DNA of 64,000 nt from Brevibacillus borstelensis (GCF_003710865.1 NZ_RHHO01000012.1:166973-230972), one strand, 5' to 3'; numbered from the stretch's first letter, positions 50,990 to 60,538 are shown. Translations and numbers: made by a program. The notes: a model not told the origin generated them from the letters alone.

Positions 50990-51682
50990 GTGTCCAAGTA
51001 TAATGTGCTTGTCGTGGACGATGAAGCAGAAATCCGCGACGCGATCGAAATTTATCTCAAGAACGAAAACATCAAGGTATTCAAAGCGGAGAACGGACTT
51101 CAAGCTTTGGAAGTGTTAAACAGCGAGGATTTGCACCTCATTATCATGGATATTATGATGCCGCAGATGGACGGGATCAAAGCGACCTTTGCCATCCGGG
51201 AAAGCCGAAACATTCCGATCATCATGCTGTCGGCAAAATCGGAGGATACGGACAAAATCCTCGGGCTTAACGTCGGAGCGGACGATTATGTAACGAAGCC
51301 GTTTAACCCGATGGAGCTGGTAGCGCGGGTCAAATCGCAGCTGCGGCGCTATACCCATCTGGGGACGTATGTTGCGGGCGAAGACGAAATTCACGTCAGG
51401 GGGCTGGTCCTCAACACGACCTCCAAGACGGTTTTTGTCGATGACGAGGAGGTTCGCCTGACCCCTACGGAGTACAAAATCCTCGAGCTGCTGATGAAAA
51501 ACAAGGGCCGTGTCTTCTCCATTGAAGAAATATACGAGCTGGTCTGGAAGGAACCGTACATGAACGCCGAAAATACGGTGGCTGTACATGTGAGAAGAAT
51601 CAGGGAAAAGATCGAGATCAACCCGAAGGAACCGAAATATTTAAAGGTGGTATGGGGAATTGGATACAAAATCGAAAAATAA
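50990..51682 (+). CDS. OmpR/PhoB-family response regulator
   Basis: 230 residues. Receiver domain with LVVDDEAEIRDAI, phospho-Asp in LIIMDIMMPQMDG near 53 and YVTKPFNPMEL near 100. Winged-helix domain with LTPTEYKILELLMKNKGRVFS, ENTVAVHVRRIREKIE and YLKVVWGIGYKIE. VanR-like. GTG start at 50990. The next gene, its kinase, starts 23 bases before this one ends. Confidence 0.9.
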   Translation: MSKYNVLVVDDEAEIRDAIEIYLKNENIKVFKAENGLQALEVLNSEDLHLIIMDIMMPQMDGIKATFAIRESRNIPIIMLSAKSEDTDKILGLNVGADDYVTKPFNPMELVARVKSQLRRYTHLGTYVAGEDEIHVRGLVLNTTSKTVFVDDEEVRLTPTEYKILELLMKNKGRVFSIEEIYELVWKEPYMNAENTVAVHVRRIREKIEINPKEPKYLKVVWGIGYKIEK

Positions 51683-53840
51683 GCTGGGGCTGATTCTGGT
51701 TTCCCTGCTGTTCCTGTGTATGACCTCTCTTTCTTTCCTGGCGTCGGCGGACATCGCTTTGCGGACCGATTACCTTCAACAGGACCGCTACTACAAGACA
51801 AATGGCTTCCAGGAGGAGCTCAGCCAGTTTATCGACATGGTCAAAAGGCTTCATTTCAACTACCGGGGGTATCCCGACAAAACAGATATGGAGAAGCTCG
51901 GAGAAGATCAATACGAGCAGCTCAAGAGCGATTTCGCGAGCAGCTCTGCGGGGCAAATGGAAGAAATCAACCAGCATTACGCTTCACTGATCGCGGAAGC
52001 CGAGGCTTCCGGAAAAGCGGCGAATGTCCCCAAGCTGGAACAGGCAAGAGACCAGGAACTGCAAAAGATACGCCAGTCTCAGGAAGAATCGTTCCGGCAA
52101 GCGGTGAAGCAAGCCGTTGCCGCAAAGGACCAGGAATACAGGGATCTGGAGGATAGCATCGCTTTGCGGAGCGGGTCATTCCGCTACTACATCGTGAACA
52201 AGAACAGGGACGAGGTGTACACCAATGTACCGACCCCTCCTTCGGTGGAAGAACTGAAATCCAACTCTGTCTATTCCATCCGCTTTCCTAACAGCGACAA
52301 CGAAACGGATAACAGCTTCCGTTGGATCAATCACTTTTTTCAAACCAATCACTGGGAAGGGATCATCTACGTCCCGAAAAATGTGGAAGGATACAGCCTG
52401 ATCCACTCCAACGCGCAGTATTATGCGGCGATCCGCGAAAGGCTGTTCAAGGAATGCGCCCTGCTCGTCATCACCGCTGTAGCTGCGGTCGGACTGTTCC
52501 TGTATTTGCGCAAGCGCGCAGCCGAGCTCTCCTTTGTCGAAGGCTCGCTCTTCTTGCTGCGGCGCATTCCCGTTGACCTGCGAATCTTCGTGCTGTTCTT
52601 TGCCGTCTTCTGCGCGGTTGTGCTGGCCATCTCCGTCTCGTTTTTTTCGCTGCCTCTTCGTCCCGAGCAGCTCATTATCCTCGGGCTGGAATCGTTCGCC
52701 GCAGCCTACGTTACGCTCTGCTTGATAGAGGCCGCTCGGATGCTACGGGACCGAGAGCTGTGGCAGCGGCAATGGCAGAAAAGCTGGTTTGTCAAATACC
52801 GTGAACTGCTCACGGATGTATTGGCCAATCGAAACATCTTGGTCAAGCTCATCCTGATGGTTGGCCTGTCGCTTGCCTTTCCCGTGAGCGCATTGGTCGC
52901 TCTCATTTCCCTTGATCGTCGCGAAGAGCTCTTTCTGTTGGTTTCAGGAGCTTACTGCCTGTTTTACGTCACTATCGTGCTTCCGTACATTCTCAGGAGA
53001 ATCAGCCTGATGAACAAAATCTTCCGCGGTGCCGAAGAGATGGCAGCCGGAAATCTGGACCACCAGATCATCGCGACAGGCAAAGGAAAAGGAAACCTGT
53101 CCCGCCTGGCCGACAACCTGAACAATATCAAGCAAGGCTTCAAGGAATCCGTCGAAGGCCAGATAAAAAGCGAACGGCTCAAGTCGGAGCTGATCACCAA
53201 TGTCTCCCACGACTTGAAAACGCCGCTCACCTCTATCGTCAACTATGTCAATCTCTTAAAAGGGGAAAATCTGAAGCCTGAAGAAGTCGCAAGCTACATC
53301 GAAGTGCTGGACAGAAAGACCCAGCGGCTGAAGGTGCTGATCGACGATCTGTTCGAGGCGTCCAAGATGGCCAGCGGAGCGGTAGAGCTGCAGGTGGAGA
53401 ACGTCAACGTGGCTTCGCTTTTGAATCAGGCCCTGGCGGAGTTCAGTGACAAGATCGAGGAGTCCTCGCTCACCTTCCGCGTGCAGGTCGAGCAGCAGCA
53501 GATGTTTGCCAAGCTGGATGGCAACAAAACGTGGAGAGTGCTGGAAAACCTGATCGTCAATGCGCTGAAGTATTCCATGCCGAATACGCGCGTGTACGTC
53601 TCCCTGTCCGAGCAAAACGCAGAAGTCATCCTCACCATGAAAAACGTCTCCGCCTACGAGATCGACTTCGATGCCGAAGAACTCTTCGAGAGGTTCAAAC
53701 GGGGTGACAAATCACGGCATACCGAAGGCTCCGGCCTCGGTCTGGCGATTGCCAAAAGCATCGTAGAGCTCCAGGGAGGACGTCTCGAGATTGAGATCGA
53801 CGGAGACTACTTCAAGGTCACGGTCGCGTTTCCGAAGTAA
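51660..53840 (+). CDS. Sensor histidine kinase partner of the VanR-like regulator
   Basis: 726 residues, unusually large. TM near 10-30, an extracellular domain to about 270 containing a Gln/Glu-rich coiled coil, then five or six TM segments (270-460), HAMP-like region, HisKA with NVSHDLKTPLTSIVNYVN near 515, and HATPase (LENLIVNALKYSMPN, GSGLGLAIAKSIVELQGG). Signal unknown. TTG start at 51660, overlapping the regulator. Functions with it as one operon. Confidence 0.88.
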   Translation: MDTKSKNKLGLILVSLLFLCMTSLSFLASADIALRTDYLQQDRYYKTNGFQEELSQFIDMVKRLHFNYRGYPDKTDMEKLGEDQYEQLKSDFASSSAGQMEEINQHYASLIAEAEASGKAANVPKLEQARDQELQKIRQSQEESFRQAVKQAVAAKDQEYRDLEDSIALRSGSFRYYIVNKNRDEVYTNVPTPPSVEELKSNSVYSIRFPNSDNETDNSFRWINHFFQTNHWEGIIYVPKNVEGYSLIHSNAQYYAAIRERLFKECALLVITAVAAVGLFLYLRKRAAELSFVEGSLFLLRRIPVDLRIFVLFFAVFCAVVLAISVSFFSLPLRPEQLIILGLESFAAAYVTLCLIEAARMLRDRELWQRQWQKSWFVKYRELLTDVLANRNILVKLILMVGLSLAFPVSALVALISLDRREELFLLVSGAYCLFYVTIVLPYILRRISLMNKIFRGAEEMAAGNLDHQIIATGKGKGNLSRLADNLNNIKQGFKESVEGQIKSERLKSELITNVSHDLKTPLTSIVNYVNLLKGENLKPEEVASYIEVLDRKTQRLKVLIDDLFEASKMASGAVELQVENVNVASLLNQALAEFSDKIEESSLTFRVQVEQQQMFAKLDGNKTWRVLENLIVNALKYSMPNTRVYVSLSEQNAEVILTMKNVSAYEIDFDAEELFERFKRGDKSRHTEGSGLGLAIAKSIVELQGGRLEIEIDGDYFKVTVAFPK

Positions 53841-53906
53841 CCCGGGTAGGTCGTGTTCCGTGTTCCTTAGCTTCCTCACCTCTGCAGCTTCCAGGTCTAT
53901 AAATAC

Positions 53907-53960
53907 AAAAAAGTACAGCCCTGCACCCGAATGAATCGGGAACAGGGCTGTCTTTCTTTT
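53907..53960. terminator. Bidirectional terminator between the two-component and opuA operons
   Basis: ACAGCCCTG (53915-53923) with CAGGGCTGT (53943-53951), inner CCCGA/TCGGG, and T-rich tails on both sides. Confidence 0.88.
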
Positions 53961-53969
53961 AGATACCTT

Positions 53970-54090
53970 GCTTGCATCTTTGTTTGCTTACTTACTCACT
54001 TACTTGCTCACTCTTACTTGCTTACCCGCTAACTTATTTGCTTTTTTGCTTATCCGCTTCCCTACTTGCTCGCTTACCTAGCCTTTTCTC
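53970..54090. repeat. Degenerate pyrimidine-rich tandem repeat
   Basis: Imperfect repeats of TTACTTGCT/CTTACTCAC-like units on the plus strand, about 120 bases, just beyond the opuAC stop. No gene. Confidence 0.6.
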
Positions 54091-54103
54091 ACCGGATTTG
54101 TCC

Positions 54104-55042
54104 TTACTTCTTCAAATCCTCAATCGAGTCGATGTCCATATAAGCAGGAACGACGAGTCCAACCTTGGTTCCTTCCAGATTCGCGCCCAGGTCTTCGACG
54201 TCTTTACCCAGCTTTTCATAGTAATCGGCGTGAGTGGTCGGCAGCCATGCCGCTACCATTCCGTCCACATCGCCATTGGCTACGCCAGCCCACATCGGAC
54301 CTGCTTCCACCTGGCTCAGCTCGACCTGGTACTTCAGCTTTTGTTCCAGAACGGTCTTGACGACATTCGTGCTGGCAATTTCCGAATCCCACGCTACATA
54401 CGCCAGGGAAATCTTCTTGCCGTCCGCAGGCTGAATGCCCTCAACCCACTTGTTTACCTTTTCTTCGTTGTTTTTCACCCATTCGGCTGCTGCTTCCTCG
54501 GGCTTTTTCCCGTCTGCAATGTCCAGCATCACTTTTTCCATGTCCTCGGTCGTCCAATGGAAATTGTCGAGGAAAGCATACGCGCTTGGCTGATCCTCCT
54601 TCAACCCTTTACGCACAACCGTATGAATCTCTTCACCTGCTCCGAACACGCCTTTCGGGTCCTTCAAGTATTTCAGCTCATACTTGGAGAACTTCCAGTG
54701 CGGTGTCCAGCCTGTGATGATGATTGGCTTTTTGTCCTTGTACGCCTGTGTCAAAGCGGCGGTCATCGCGGCACCGGAGCCCTCGACCAGCTCCCAATCC
54801 TTCAGGTCGTATTCCTCGATGGCTTTTTCTGCCGCTTTCATAATGCCAGCACCCGGATCGATCCCGATGATTTTGTAGTCGACCTGGGCTCCGACACCGC
54901 CGGAACCGCCGGTTGAACCTTCTGCGGACTGGCCGCCCTGGCTATCTTTTGGCAGCTCCGCGGATGGCGCTCCCGAGCAGCCTGCCATCAGCAAGCTAAT
55001 TCCCAATACGGCTGCGATTCCTGTGCTCCATCTCTTTTTCAT
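54104..55042 (-). CDS. opuAC: Glycine betaine ABC transporter, substrate-binding lipoprotein
   Basis: 312 residues. Lipobox LLMAGCSG near residue 22 anchors it outside; a Gly/Ser-rich linker follows. Body of the ProX/OpuAC type: VDYKIIGIDPGAGIMKAAEKA near 60, PIIITGWTPHWKFSKYELKYLKDPKGV near 110 (aromatic cage residues W, W), AYAFLDNFHW, and MVAAWLPTTHADYYEKLG near 270. It binds betaine or a related osmoprotectant. Third gene of the operon, 11 bases after opuAB. Confidence 0.93.
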   Translation of the reverse strand: MKKRWSTGIAAVLGISLLMAGCSGAPSAELPKDSQGGQSAEGSTGGSGGVGAQVDYKIIGIDPGAGIMKAAEKAIEEYDLKDWELVEGSGAAMTAALTQAYKDKKPIIITGWTPHWKFSKYELKYLKDPKGVFGAGEEIHTVVRKGLKEDQPSAYAFLDNFHWTTEDMEKVMLDIADGKKPEEAAAEWVKNNEEKVNKWVEGIQPADGKKISLAYVAWDSEIASTNVVKTVLEQKLKYQVELSQVEAGPMWAGVANGDVDGMVAAWLPTTHADYYEKLGKDVEDLGANLEGTKVGLVVPAYMDIDSIEDLKK

Positions 55043-55053
55043 GAAGACCCCTC

Positions 55054-55893
55054 CTAGGCGTTTTTCTTTTTCCCCATGCTTTGGGTGATCCTATCCAATA
55101 AAATGGCCATGATGACGATTGCCAGACCGGCTTCGAAGCCTGCACCGATCTTGATCTGGGTAACGGCGCGGTACACGTCCGCCCCGAGTCCTTTGGCACC
55201 AATCATCGACGCGATCACGACCATGGACAGCGCGAGCATGATGCTTTGGTTGATACCTGCCATAACGGTTGGTCTGGCAAGCGGCATCTGTACTTTCACC
55301 AGCTTTTGCCACGCCGTGGAGCCGAATGCATCCGAAGCCTCGATCAGCTCGGCTGGCACTTGTCTGATCCCCAGATTGGTCAGCCGGATCGTCGGCGGCA
55401 TCGCAAAAATAACGGAGGCGATGACCCCGGGCACTTTGCCCAGACCAAAGAAGAAGATCGCCGGAATCAGGTAGACAAACGCCGGCATCGTTTGCATGAA
55501 ATCCAGAACAGGCGTCACGACATTGCGGACGCTATCCGTTCGCGCACACCAAATCCCGACAGGAATACCGATAATGACAGAGATAAGACCAGCAGTCATA
55601 ACCAATGCCAGGGTATCCATGGCGTGCTCCCAATACCCCAGATTTTCGATCAGAAGAAGTCCGATAAACGAGAACAGGGCGATCGGCCATTTTCCTGCAC
55701 GATAAGCGAGCAGCACCAGGACGATGATCAAAAGCCACGACGGCAACCCCGAAAACAACAGGGCAAACAAATCGACAAGACCGCCGATCACTGTCGTAAT
55801 CATGTCAAAGACGATGCCCAGATGATCATCCAGAAAATCAACCACATTTTCTATCCAACGGTCTACCGGCAACTTAGGAAAAAGCTCTCCCAT
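55054..55893 (-). CDS. opuAB: Glycine betaine ABC transporter, permease
   Basis: 279 residues with about 6 membrane segments. LPVDRWIENVVDFLDDHLG at the start and the EAA loop EASDAFGSTAWQKLVKVQMPLARPTVMAGINQ split near 185-215, typical of ProW/OpuAB. It starts 1 base after the opuAA stop, so it is tightly coupled. Confidence 0.93.
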   Translation of the reverse strand: MGELFPKLPVDRWIENVVDFLDDHLGIVFDMITTVIGGLVDLFALLFSGLPSWLLIIVLVLLAYRAGKWPIALFSFIGLLLIENLGYWEHAMDTLALVMTAGLISVIIGIPVGIWCARTDSVRNVVTPVLDFMQTMPAFVYLIPAIFFFGLGKVPGVIASVIFAMPPTIRLTNLGIRQVPAELIEASDAFGSTAWQKLVKVQMPLARPTVMAGINQSIMLALSMVVIASMIGAKGLGADVYRAVTQIKIGAGFEAGLAIVIMAILLDRITQSMGKKKNA

Positions 55894-55894
55894 C

Positions 55895-57295
55895 CTACTT
55901 CACCTGCCTTTCTTCCGCGAAAGCATGCTCCTCATCCGTTTTCACGTCCGCGGCAGCCTGCTTGTTTTCGCTTTTGTTCACACCGATATTCACACGCGTA
56001 TTCGCGCTTGCATTCAAGCTTGCAGGATTCATCGCATTCGTCCCTGCATTCTCACCGCTATTCGCACCTTCCATCGCAGCGGCAGTCTGATCGGCATGGG
56101 GAGTGCTGCCCACTTCCGGATTTACCTTCCCTGCCAGACCTCCCAACACGCTGCCCTTCACGACAACACCGAGCAGGCGGTTTTGTTCCCCGACTACTGC
56201 TACCGGAATGTCTGAAAAAGCGACCAGGTCAAACAGCTCGTGAAGCAATGTCTTTGGCGAGACCGTCGGAATCTCTTTTCGCATCACAGACTCCAACGTC
56301 AAGGACTCCTGCTTGGCCGTATTCACCGCATCGGCCGTCACTACGCCAAGCAGCGTTTTTTTGCGGTCCACCACATATAGGCTGGAGACGCCGCTGTCTC
56401 TCATAAGCTGCAGGGCGACCCGCGGCCCCTTGTCTAGCGTAATCGTTTGGGCCCGCTTCATCACGTGCTCGGCAGAAAGAACCTTGGAGCGGTCCACGTC
56501 TTCCACGAATTTCTCCACGTACTCATTGGCCGGATTGGTCAGAATTTCTTCCGGCGTTCCGATCTGAACGATCGTCCCGTCCTTCATCAGCGCGATCCGG
56601 TCCCCGATCTTCAGCGCCTCATCCAGATCGTGCGTAATAAAGATAATCGTCTTTTGCATCGTCGCCTGCAATTCCAGAAGCTCATCCTGCATGTCTTTGC
56701 GAATGAGCGGATCAAGCGCACTGAACGCTTCGTCCATCAACAGCACATCCGGATCGTTTGCCAGCGCTCTGGCGAGTCCCACCCGCTGCTGCATCCCGCC
56801 GCTCAACTGATCCGGGTAGCTGTCTTCCCAGCCGGCCAGCCCGACAAGCGACAGAGCTTCACGCGCTTTCGGCTCGCGCTCAGATTTTGGAATATTCTGT
56901 ATTTCCAAACCGAACTCTACGTTCTCCAATACGGTCCGGTGGGGGAAAAGGGCAAACTTTTGAAAGACCATACCCAGTTTTTTTCTTCTGACCTCTTGCA
57001 GCTGCTGTTCGTTCATCTGCACGATATCCGCATGGTCAATCAGAACTTTTCCCTCTGTAGGCTCAATCAGCCGGTTCAACAGCCGCACCAGCGTCGACTT
57101 CCCGCTCCCGGACAATCCCATAATGACAAAGATTTCGCCCGCCTCTACTTCAAAGCTGGCCTGGTTGACCCCGACGGTCAGACCGGTTTCCTTCAAAATC
57201 TCCTGCTTGGTTTTACCCTGCTTTACAAGAGGAAGGGCGCGCTGCGGCTGACGCCCGAATACTTTCGTCAACTGCTCTACCTTGATTTTTGGCAT
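55895..57295 (-). CDS. opuAA: Glycine betaine ABC transporter, ATPase with CBS pair
   Basis: 466 residues. Walker A MGLSGSGKSTLVRLLNRL near 57, signature LSGGMQQRVGLARAL near 165, Walker B VLLMDEAFSALDPLIR near 185. The tandem CBS domains (about 275-400), which sense ionic strength in OpuA, follow. An unusual tail of about 65 residues, rich in Asn, Ala, Glu and Thr, extends beyond the second CBS domain. GGAGGTGA precedes ATG 57295. First gene of the operon. Confidence 0.93.
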   Translation of the reverse strand: MPKIKVEQLTKVFGRQPQRALPLVKQGKTKQEILKETGLTVGVNQASFEVEAGEIFVIMGLSGSGKSTLVRLLNRLIEPTEGKVLIDHADIVQMNEQQLQEVRRKKLGMVFQKFALFPHRTVLENVEFGLEIQNIPKSEREPKAREALSLVGLAGWEDSYPDQLSGGMQQRVGLARALANDPDVLLMDEAFSALDPLIRKDMQDELLELQATMQKTIIFITHDLDEALKIGDRIALMKDGTIVQIGTPEEILTNPANEYVEKFVEDVDRSKVLSAEHVMKRAQTITLDKGPRVALQLMRDSGVSSLYVVDRKKTLLGVVTADAVNTAKQESLTLESVMRKEIPTVSPKTLLHELFDLVAFSDIPVAVVGEQNRLLGVVVKGSVLGGLAGKVNPEVGSTPHADQTAAAMEGANSGENAGTNAMNPASLNASANTRVNIGVNKSENKQAAADVKTDEEHAFAEERQVK

Positions 57296-57339
57296 AACGT
57301 CACCTCCGAATAAATTGTTCGCACGAATCTGACCCTCTT

Positions 57340-57369
57340 ATTGTATCGGTCGGCCCTTTGTTTCCACAA
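57340..57369 (-). promoter_or_regulatory. Promoter of the opuA operon
   Basis: On the minus strand TTGTGG (57364-57369), 18-base spacer, TACAAT (57340-57345). Confidence 0.55.
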
Positions 57370-57444
57370 ATTTGGTAAGGGGCCATATTCGAGCGTAATC
57401 TTTGTTCAGAAAAAACTTTACGTACTTTTTGTTCCGTATTCTCA

Positions 57445-57461
57445 GTATATCTAGCATATAC
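57445..57461. promoter_or_regulatory. Putative GbsR operator
   Basis: GTATAT-CTAGC-ATATAC perfect dyad, within the larger CCGTAT...ATACGG (57434-57463), between opuA and gbsR. Confidence 0.45.
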
Positions 57462-57476
57462 GGTAAGATTCGTTTA

Positions 57477-57505
57477 TTTACTTTCGCAAACTTCATTAGT
57501 ACAAT
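57477..57505 (+). promoter_or_regulatory. Promoter of gbsR
   Basis: TTTACT (57477-57482), 17-base spacer, TACAAT (57500-57505). Confidence 0.6.
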
Positions 57506-57546
57506 CGTTAACAGGTAAATTGACCAGAGGAGCTGCTCTTTTCAAA

Positions 57547-58095
57547 ATGGAAGACAAACATGAAGAAAAATTGAATAAGGCCCAGGAACGGGTCATCGAG
57601 ACACTAGCCAAGAACATGGAGCTGTATGGGATTACGATGTCTACTGGTCTGTTGTATGGCACAATGCTGTTTCAGGATAAAGCCATGACCTTGGACGAGA
57701 TGGGCGAAGCGCTCGGCATGAGCAAAACGAGCATGAGCACAGGTGTCCGCACCTTGATGGATTTGCAGATGGTGGACAAAATCTGGAAAAAAGGCACACG
57801 GAAGGATCACTACGAGGTCAATCTGGATTGGCACCAGACCTTTATTGATTTCTTCTCCTTGAAATGGAGAGCTGCTTCCGAGCAAAATGTGCATGCGATG
57901 AAAAAGTCCCGGCTGGAGCTCCAATCCCTGCTCCAGAACGAAGAGCTTTCCGAAGATTTAAAGGCGCGCGTGGAGAGAAGCATCACCCGCATAGACAACG
58001 CACTGGCTTACTACGACTGGCTTTCCCGGTTCATCGACACGATGGAGTCGCATGAGATTTTTGAGCTTGTTCCGAAAGATCCGGTAAAAAAATAG
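57547..58095 (+). CDS. gbsR: GbsR/MarR-like repressor of osmoprotectant uptake
   Basis: 182 residues. Start MEDKHEEKLNKAQERVIETLAKNMELYG split over 1-28, then a winged helix (MTLDEMGEALGMSKTSMSTGV near 50) and C-terminal dimer helix (LDWHQTFIDFFSLKWR). This matches GbsR/OpcR, choline- or betaine-sensing repressors. ATG at 57547 with GAGGAG about 14 bases upstream; the TTG at 57520 would leave only about 8 bases of leader. It is divergent from opuA, which it likely controls. Confidence 0.88.
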   Translation: MEDKHEEKLNKAQERVIETLAKNMELYGITMSTGLLYGTMLFQDKAMTLDEMGEALGMSKTSMSTGVRTLMDLQMVDKIWKKGTRKDHYEVNLDWHQTFIDFFSLKWRAASEQNVHAMKKSRLELQSLLQNEELSEDLKARVERSITRIDNALAYYDWLSRFIDTMESHEIFELVPKDPVKK

Positions 58096-58116
58096 AGAAG
58101 CACGAAGCAAAGGAAA

Positions 58117-58161
58117 AGGCTCCTTTCTCTACTTATCATGTAGAAAAAGGGGCCTGTTTTT
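58117..58161 (+). terminator. Terminator of gbsR
   Basis: AGGCTCCTTTCTCTAC pairs with GTAGAAAAAGGGGCCT (imperfect), followed by T5. Confidence 0.8.
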
Positions 58162-58350
58162 ATTTGTCCATCAGAAAGCTTGAAGCGTTTTGCCGGCGCT
58201 TTTCCTTTTCTCTGTCAGCCATGCTTGTTTCCGCTTGATTTTGGACGGGGCGAAGCAAAAGTTTCCGCAAAAGAGAACCTTGCCAATAAGGCGCCTGCCG
58301 CTCCGGTACGGTATAATGGAATCTATACAAATGACAGGAGAAAAGCCGCC

Positions 58351-59724
58351 ATGATGGTTCTCATCTTATTGGCCATATGGGCCTTCGGGGCCTTTGTCTT
58401 GTACACGGATCCGAAAAACACGTCTACACGCTGGGCCAGCGCCACCGCATTCGTCGGAGGATGCGGGTTCTTGTCCGCCGTATTCGACGAGACGCTCCTG
58501 CCGCTCGTAAAGGACTCGTTTCCGCTTTCCGCTGCCCTGTCCGCCGCGCTGCTCATGGCCAGCAGGGTCTCGTCCTTTATCTGTCAGGTGGGCTTGCCTT
58601 ACGCGTTTCTCATGTTCGCCGTACACTCCGGAGATTTTCTGAGGCAAAAGACCAAGACCATTCTCCAGTATGCGGCTCTGCTCCCGCCCCTGATCATGCT
58701 GCTCATCACACCGATCTACCCGGTGCTGCAGTTTGACTACTGGCTGATGGTGGCATGGGTGATTCCGTATTTTATCGCCGCCAGTCTGATCCTCATCTTG
58801 CTGTACAAAAAGGAAAAAGACCCGCTCGTGAAACAGAGCAGGCTGTTTACCAATATTCTCGTCATTTTCCCGGTGCTTCTGGTGTTTATTACCATTTACG
58901 TGATGCGGACGCAAAACCACTATGAAGCCTGGAGGTACAACAGTCTGATCGTCGGAATTCAGTTTCTTCTGATTTTGGTGATCAGTGTCAAGTACGGCTT
59001 TCTCGGAGTCAAATGGCGCGTGGAAAAACGTCGTCTGGACAGCACACTCCGGGCGATGACGTCAGGGGCGCAAATCATTAACCACACCATCAAAAACGAA
59101 GTGGGAAAAATCTCGCTCTACACGGAACGGATGCAGGATTATGCGGAGAAAACCAACCAGCCTGCCCTGCAGGAAGATATACAAGTGATCAAGCAGTCCA
59201 CTTCCCACCTGCTTGATATGGTCAATCGCATCCAAGGGCAGCTTCGGGACATTGCCCTGCGCGAGGAAACGATTCAGCCCGCCGCCTTGATCGAGCACGT
59301 CCTGCAAAATTTGCGCCCCCTCGCGGAACAACAGCAGGTGGATATCCGGACAGAGCTGGACGACCAGTGGCTGCTTCGCTGCGATCCTGTGCAGGTCCGC
59401 GAGATTTTGATCAACCTGACCATGAACGCCCTGGAGGCGATGAAGCAGGGCGGCACGCTAACGCTGCACCTGTTTTTATCCAAGAAACACCTCGTCATCG
59501 CCGTAGCCGACACCGGCGTAGGGATCGCCAAGGAAAACCTTCCGCATGTACTCGATCCCTTCTTCTCGACCAAGAAGACGGGGACAAACTTCGGGCTCGG
59601 GCTTTCCTACTGCTACAACGTGATGCAAAAACACCAGGGCACCCTGGAAATTTACAGCGTCAAGGACGAGGGAACAAATGTCTTCTTGTACTTCCCGCAC
59701 CAGCGGGTGGAGTCAGTCGAATAA
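58351..59724 (+). CDS. Sensor histidine kinase with seven-span membrane domain
   Basis: 457 residues. About seven membrane segments (1-230), then a short linker, a DHp-like helix with INHTIKNEVGKISLYTERM near 240, where the His should be phosphorylated, and HATPase motifs LINLTMNALEAMKQGG (N box), DTGVGIAKENLP and FGLGLSYCYNVMQKHQG. AGGAG 10 bases before ATG 58351. It is followed by its NarL-type regulator after 30 bases. Confidence 0.85.
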   Translation: MMVLILLAIWAFGAFVLYTDPKNTSTRWASATAFVGGCGFLSAVFDETLLPLVKDSFPLSAALSAALLMASRVSSFICQVGLPYAFLMFAVHSGDFLRQKTKTILQYAALLPPLIMLLITPIYPVLQFDYWLMVAWVIPYFIAASLILILLYKKEKDPLVKQSRLFTNILVIFPVLLVFITIYVMRTQNHYEAWRYNSLIVGIQFLLILVISVKYGFLGVKWRVEKRRLDSTLRAMTSGAQIINHTIKNEVGKISLYTERMQDYAEKTNQPALQEDIQVIKQSTSHLLDMVNRIQGQLRDIALREETIQPAALIEHVLQNLRPLAEQQQVDIRTELDDQWLLRCDPVQVREILINLTMNALEAMKQGGTLTLHLFLSKKHLVIAVADTGVGIAKENLPHVLDPFFSTKKTGTNFGLGLSYCYNVMQKHQGTLEIYSVKDEGTNVFLYFPHQRVESVE

Positions 59725-59754
59725 AGAAAGCACCTGTGAAAAGGAGGGAGACCC

Positions 59755-60396
59755 ATGGAACAAATCCGCGTCTATATCGTGGAGGACGACCCTGTGTGGC
59801 GAAAGGGATTGATTGATTTCATCAGCAAGGAGGCCGATCTCTCCATCGTCGGCGAGGCCGCCGCCAAGGACGATGCGCTCGCCTGGTTTCAGGACGGCGA
59901 AGCCGACGTCGTGCTGATGGACATCAACCTGACCGAGAACAATCTCGACGGGATCGAAACCGCGCTGGCGCTGACGGAGATGGGCCGCGAGCTGGCCATC
60001 ATCATGCTCACCTCGCTGACGGCAGAGGAGGTCATCGTCGAATCCTTCTCCGCCGCGGCGGTCGTCAATTACATCAGCAAGTCCAATTTCAAGGAAATAC
60101 CCGGTGCGATCCGCGCCGCCTATCAGCGCCAGTCCGCCATCCATCCCACCGCCGCCGCCGCGCTTCGAAACGAATTCATGCGGCTGAAAAGCGGCGAGGA
60201 CCAGAAGCTGCTGTCTCCGGCGGAAAAGGACATCCTGCAGCTCATCCACCAGGGCCAGACGCAATCCCAGATTGAGCAGACCCTGCACATCACCAAGCGC
60301 ACGATCAAAAACCACATCAACCGCATCCTGAAAAAAATGGGCGTCAAAACGAGCAAGGAAGCGGCGGCCAAGGCCAAACAAAAAAAGCTGTTTTGA
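59755..60396 (+). CDS. NarL/LuxR-type response regulator
   Basis: 213 residues. Receiver with YIVEDDPVWRKGLIDF, phospho-Asp in VVLMDINLTENNLDGIE near 57 and YISKSNFKE. C-terminal LuxR helix-turn-helix LSPAEKDILQLIHQGQTQSQ then TKRTIKNHINRILKKMG. GGAGGGA precedes ATG 59755. It forms a system with the preceding kinase; target unknown, but aas-lplT follow on the same strand after a terminator. Confidence 0.88.
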   Translation: MEQIRVYIVEDDPVWRKGLIDFISKEADLSIVGEAAAKDDALAWFQDGEADVVLMDINLTENNLDGIETALALTEMGRELAIIMLTSLTAEEVIVESFSAAAVVNYISKSNFKEIPGAIRAAYQRQSAIHPTAAAALRNEFMRLKSGEDQKLLSPAEKDILQLIHQGQTQSQIEQTLHITKRTIKNHINRILKKMGVKTSKEAAAKAKQKKLF

Positions 60397-60442
60397 GCGG
60401 CTTTCCAGCTCCTCACAGCCTTATCCGGTAGTCTTATGACCA

Positions 60443-60470
60443 GGTACCAATGAAAGTTGGTACTTTTTTT
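60443..60470 (+). terminator. Terminator between the regulator and aas
   Basis: GTACCAA (60444-60450) with TTGGTAC (60457-60463) and T7. Confidence 0.85.
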
Positions 60471-60538
60471 ACTTCTGGCGCCGCGTAGAATGAGAACTAA
60501 CAAGACCGGTCCTTATCACAAGAAAAGGTGTGGTTCAG

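Noticed and set aside
53970..54090. CRISPR-like repeats
   Set aside because: Units are irregular, without spacers of constant length, and no cas genes are present.
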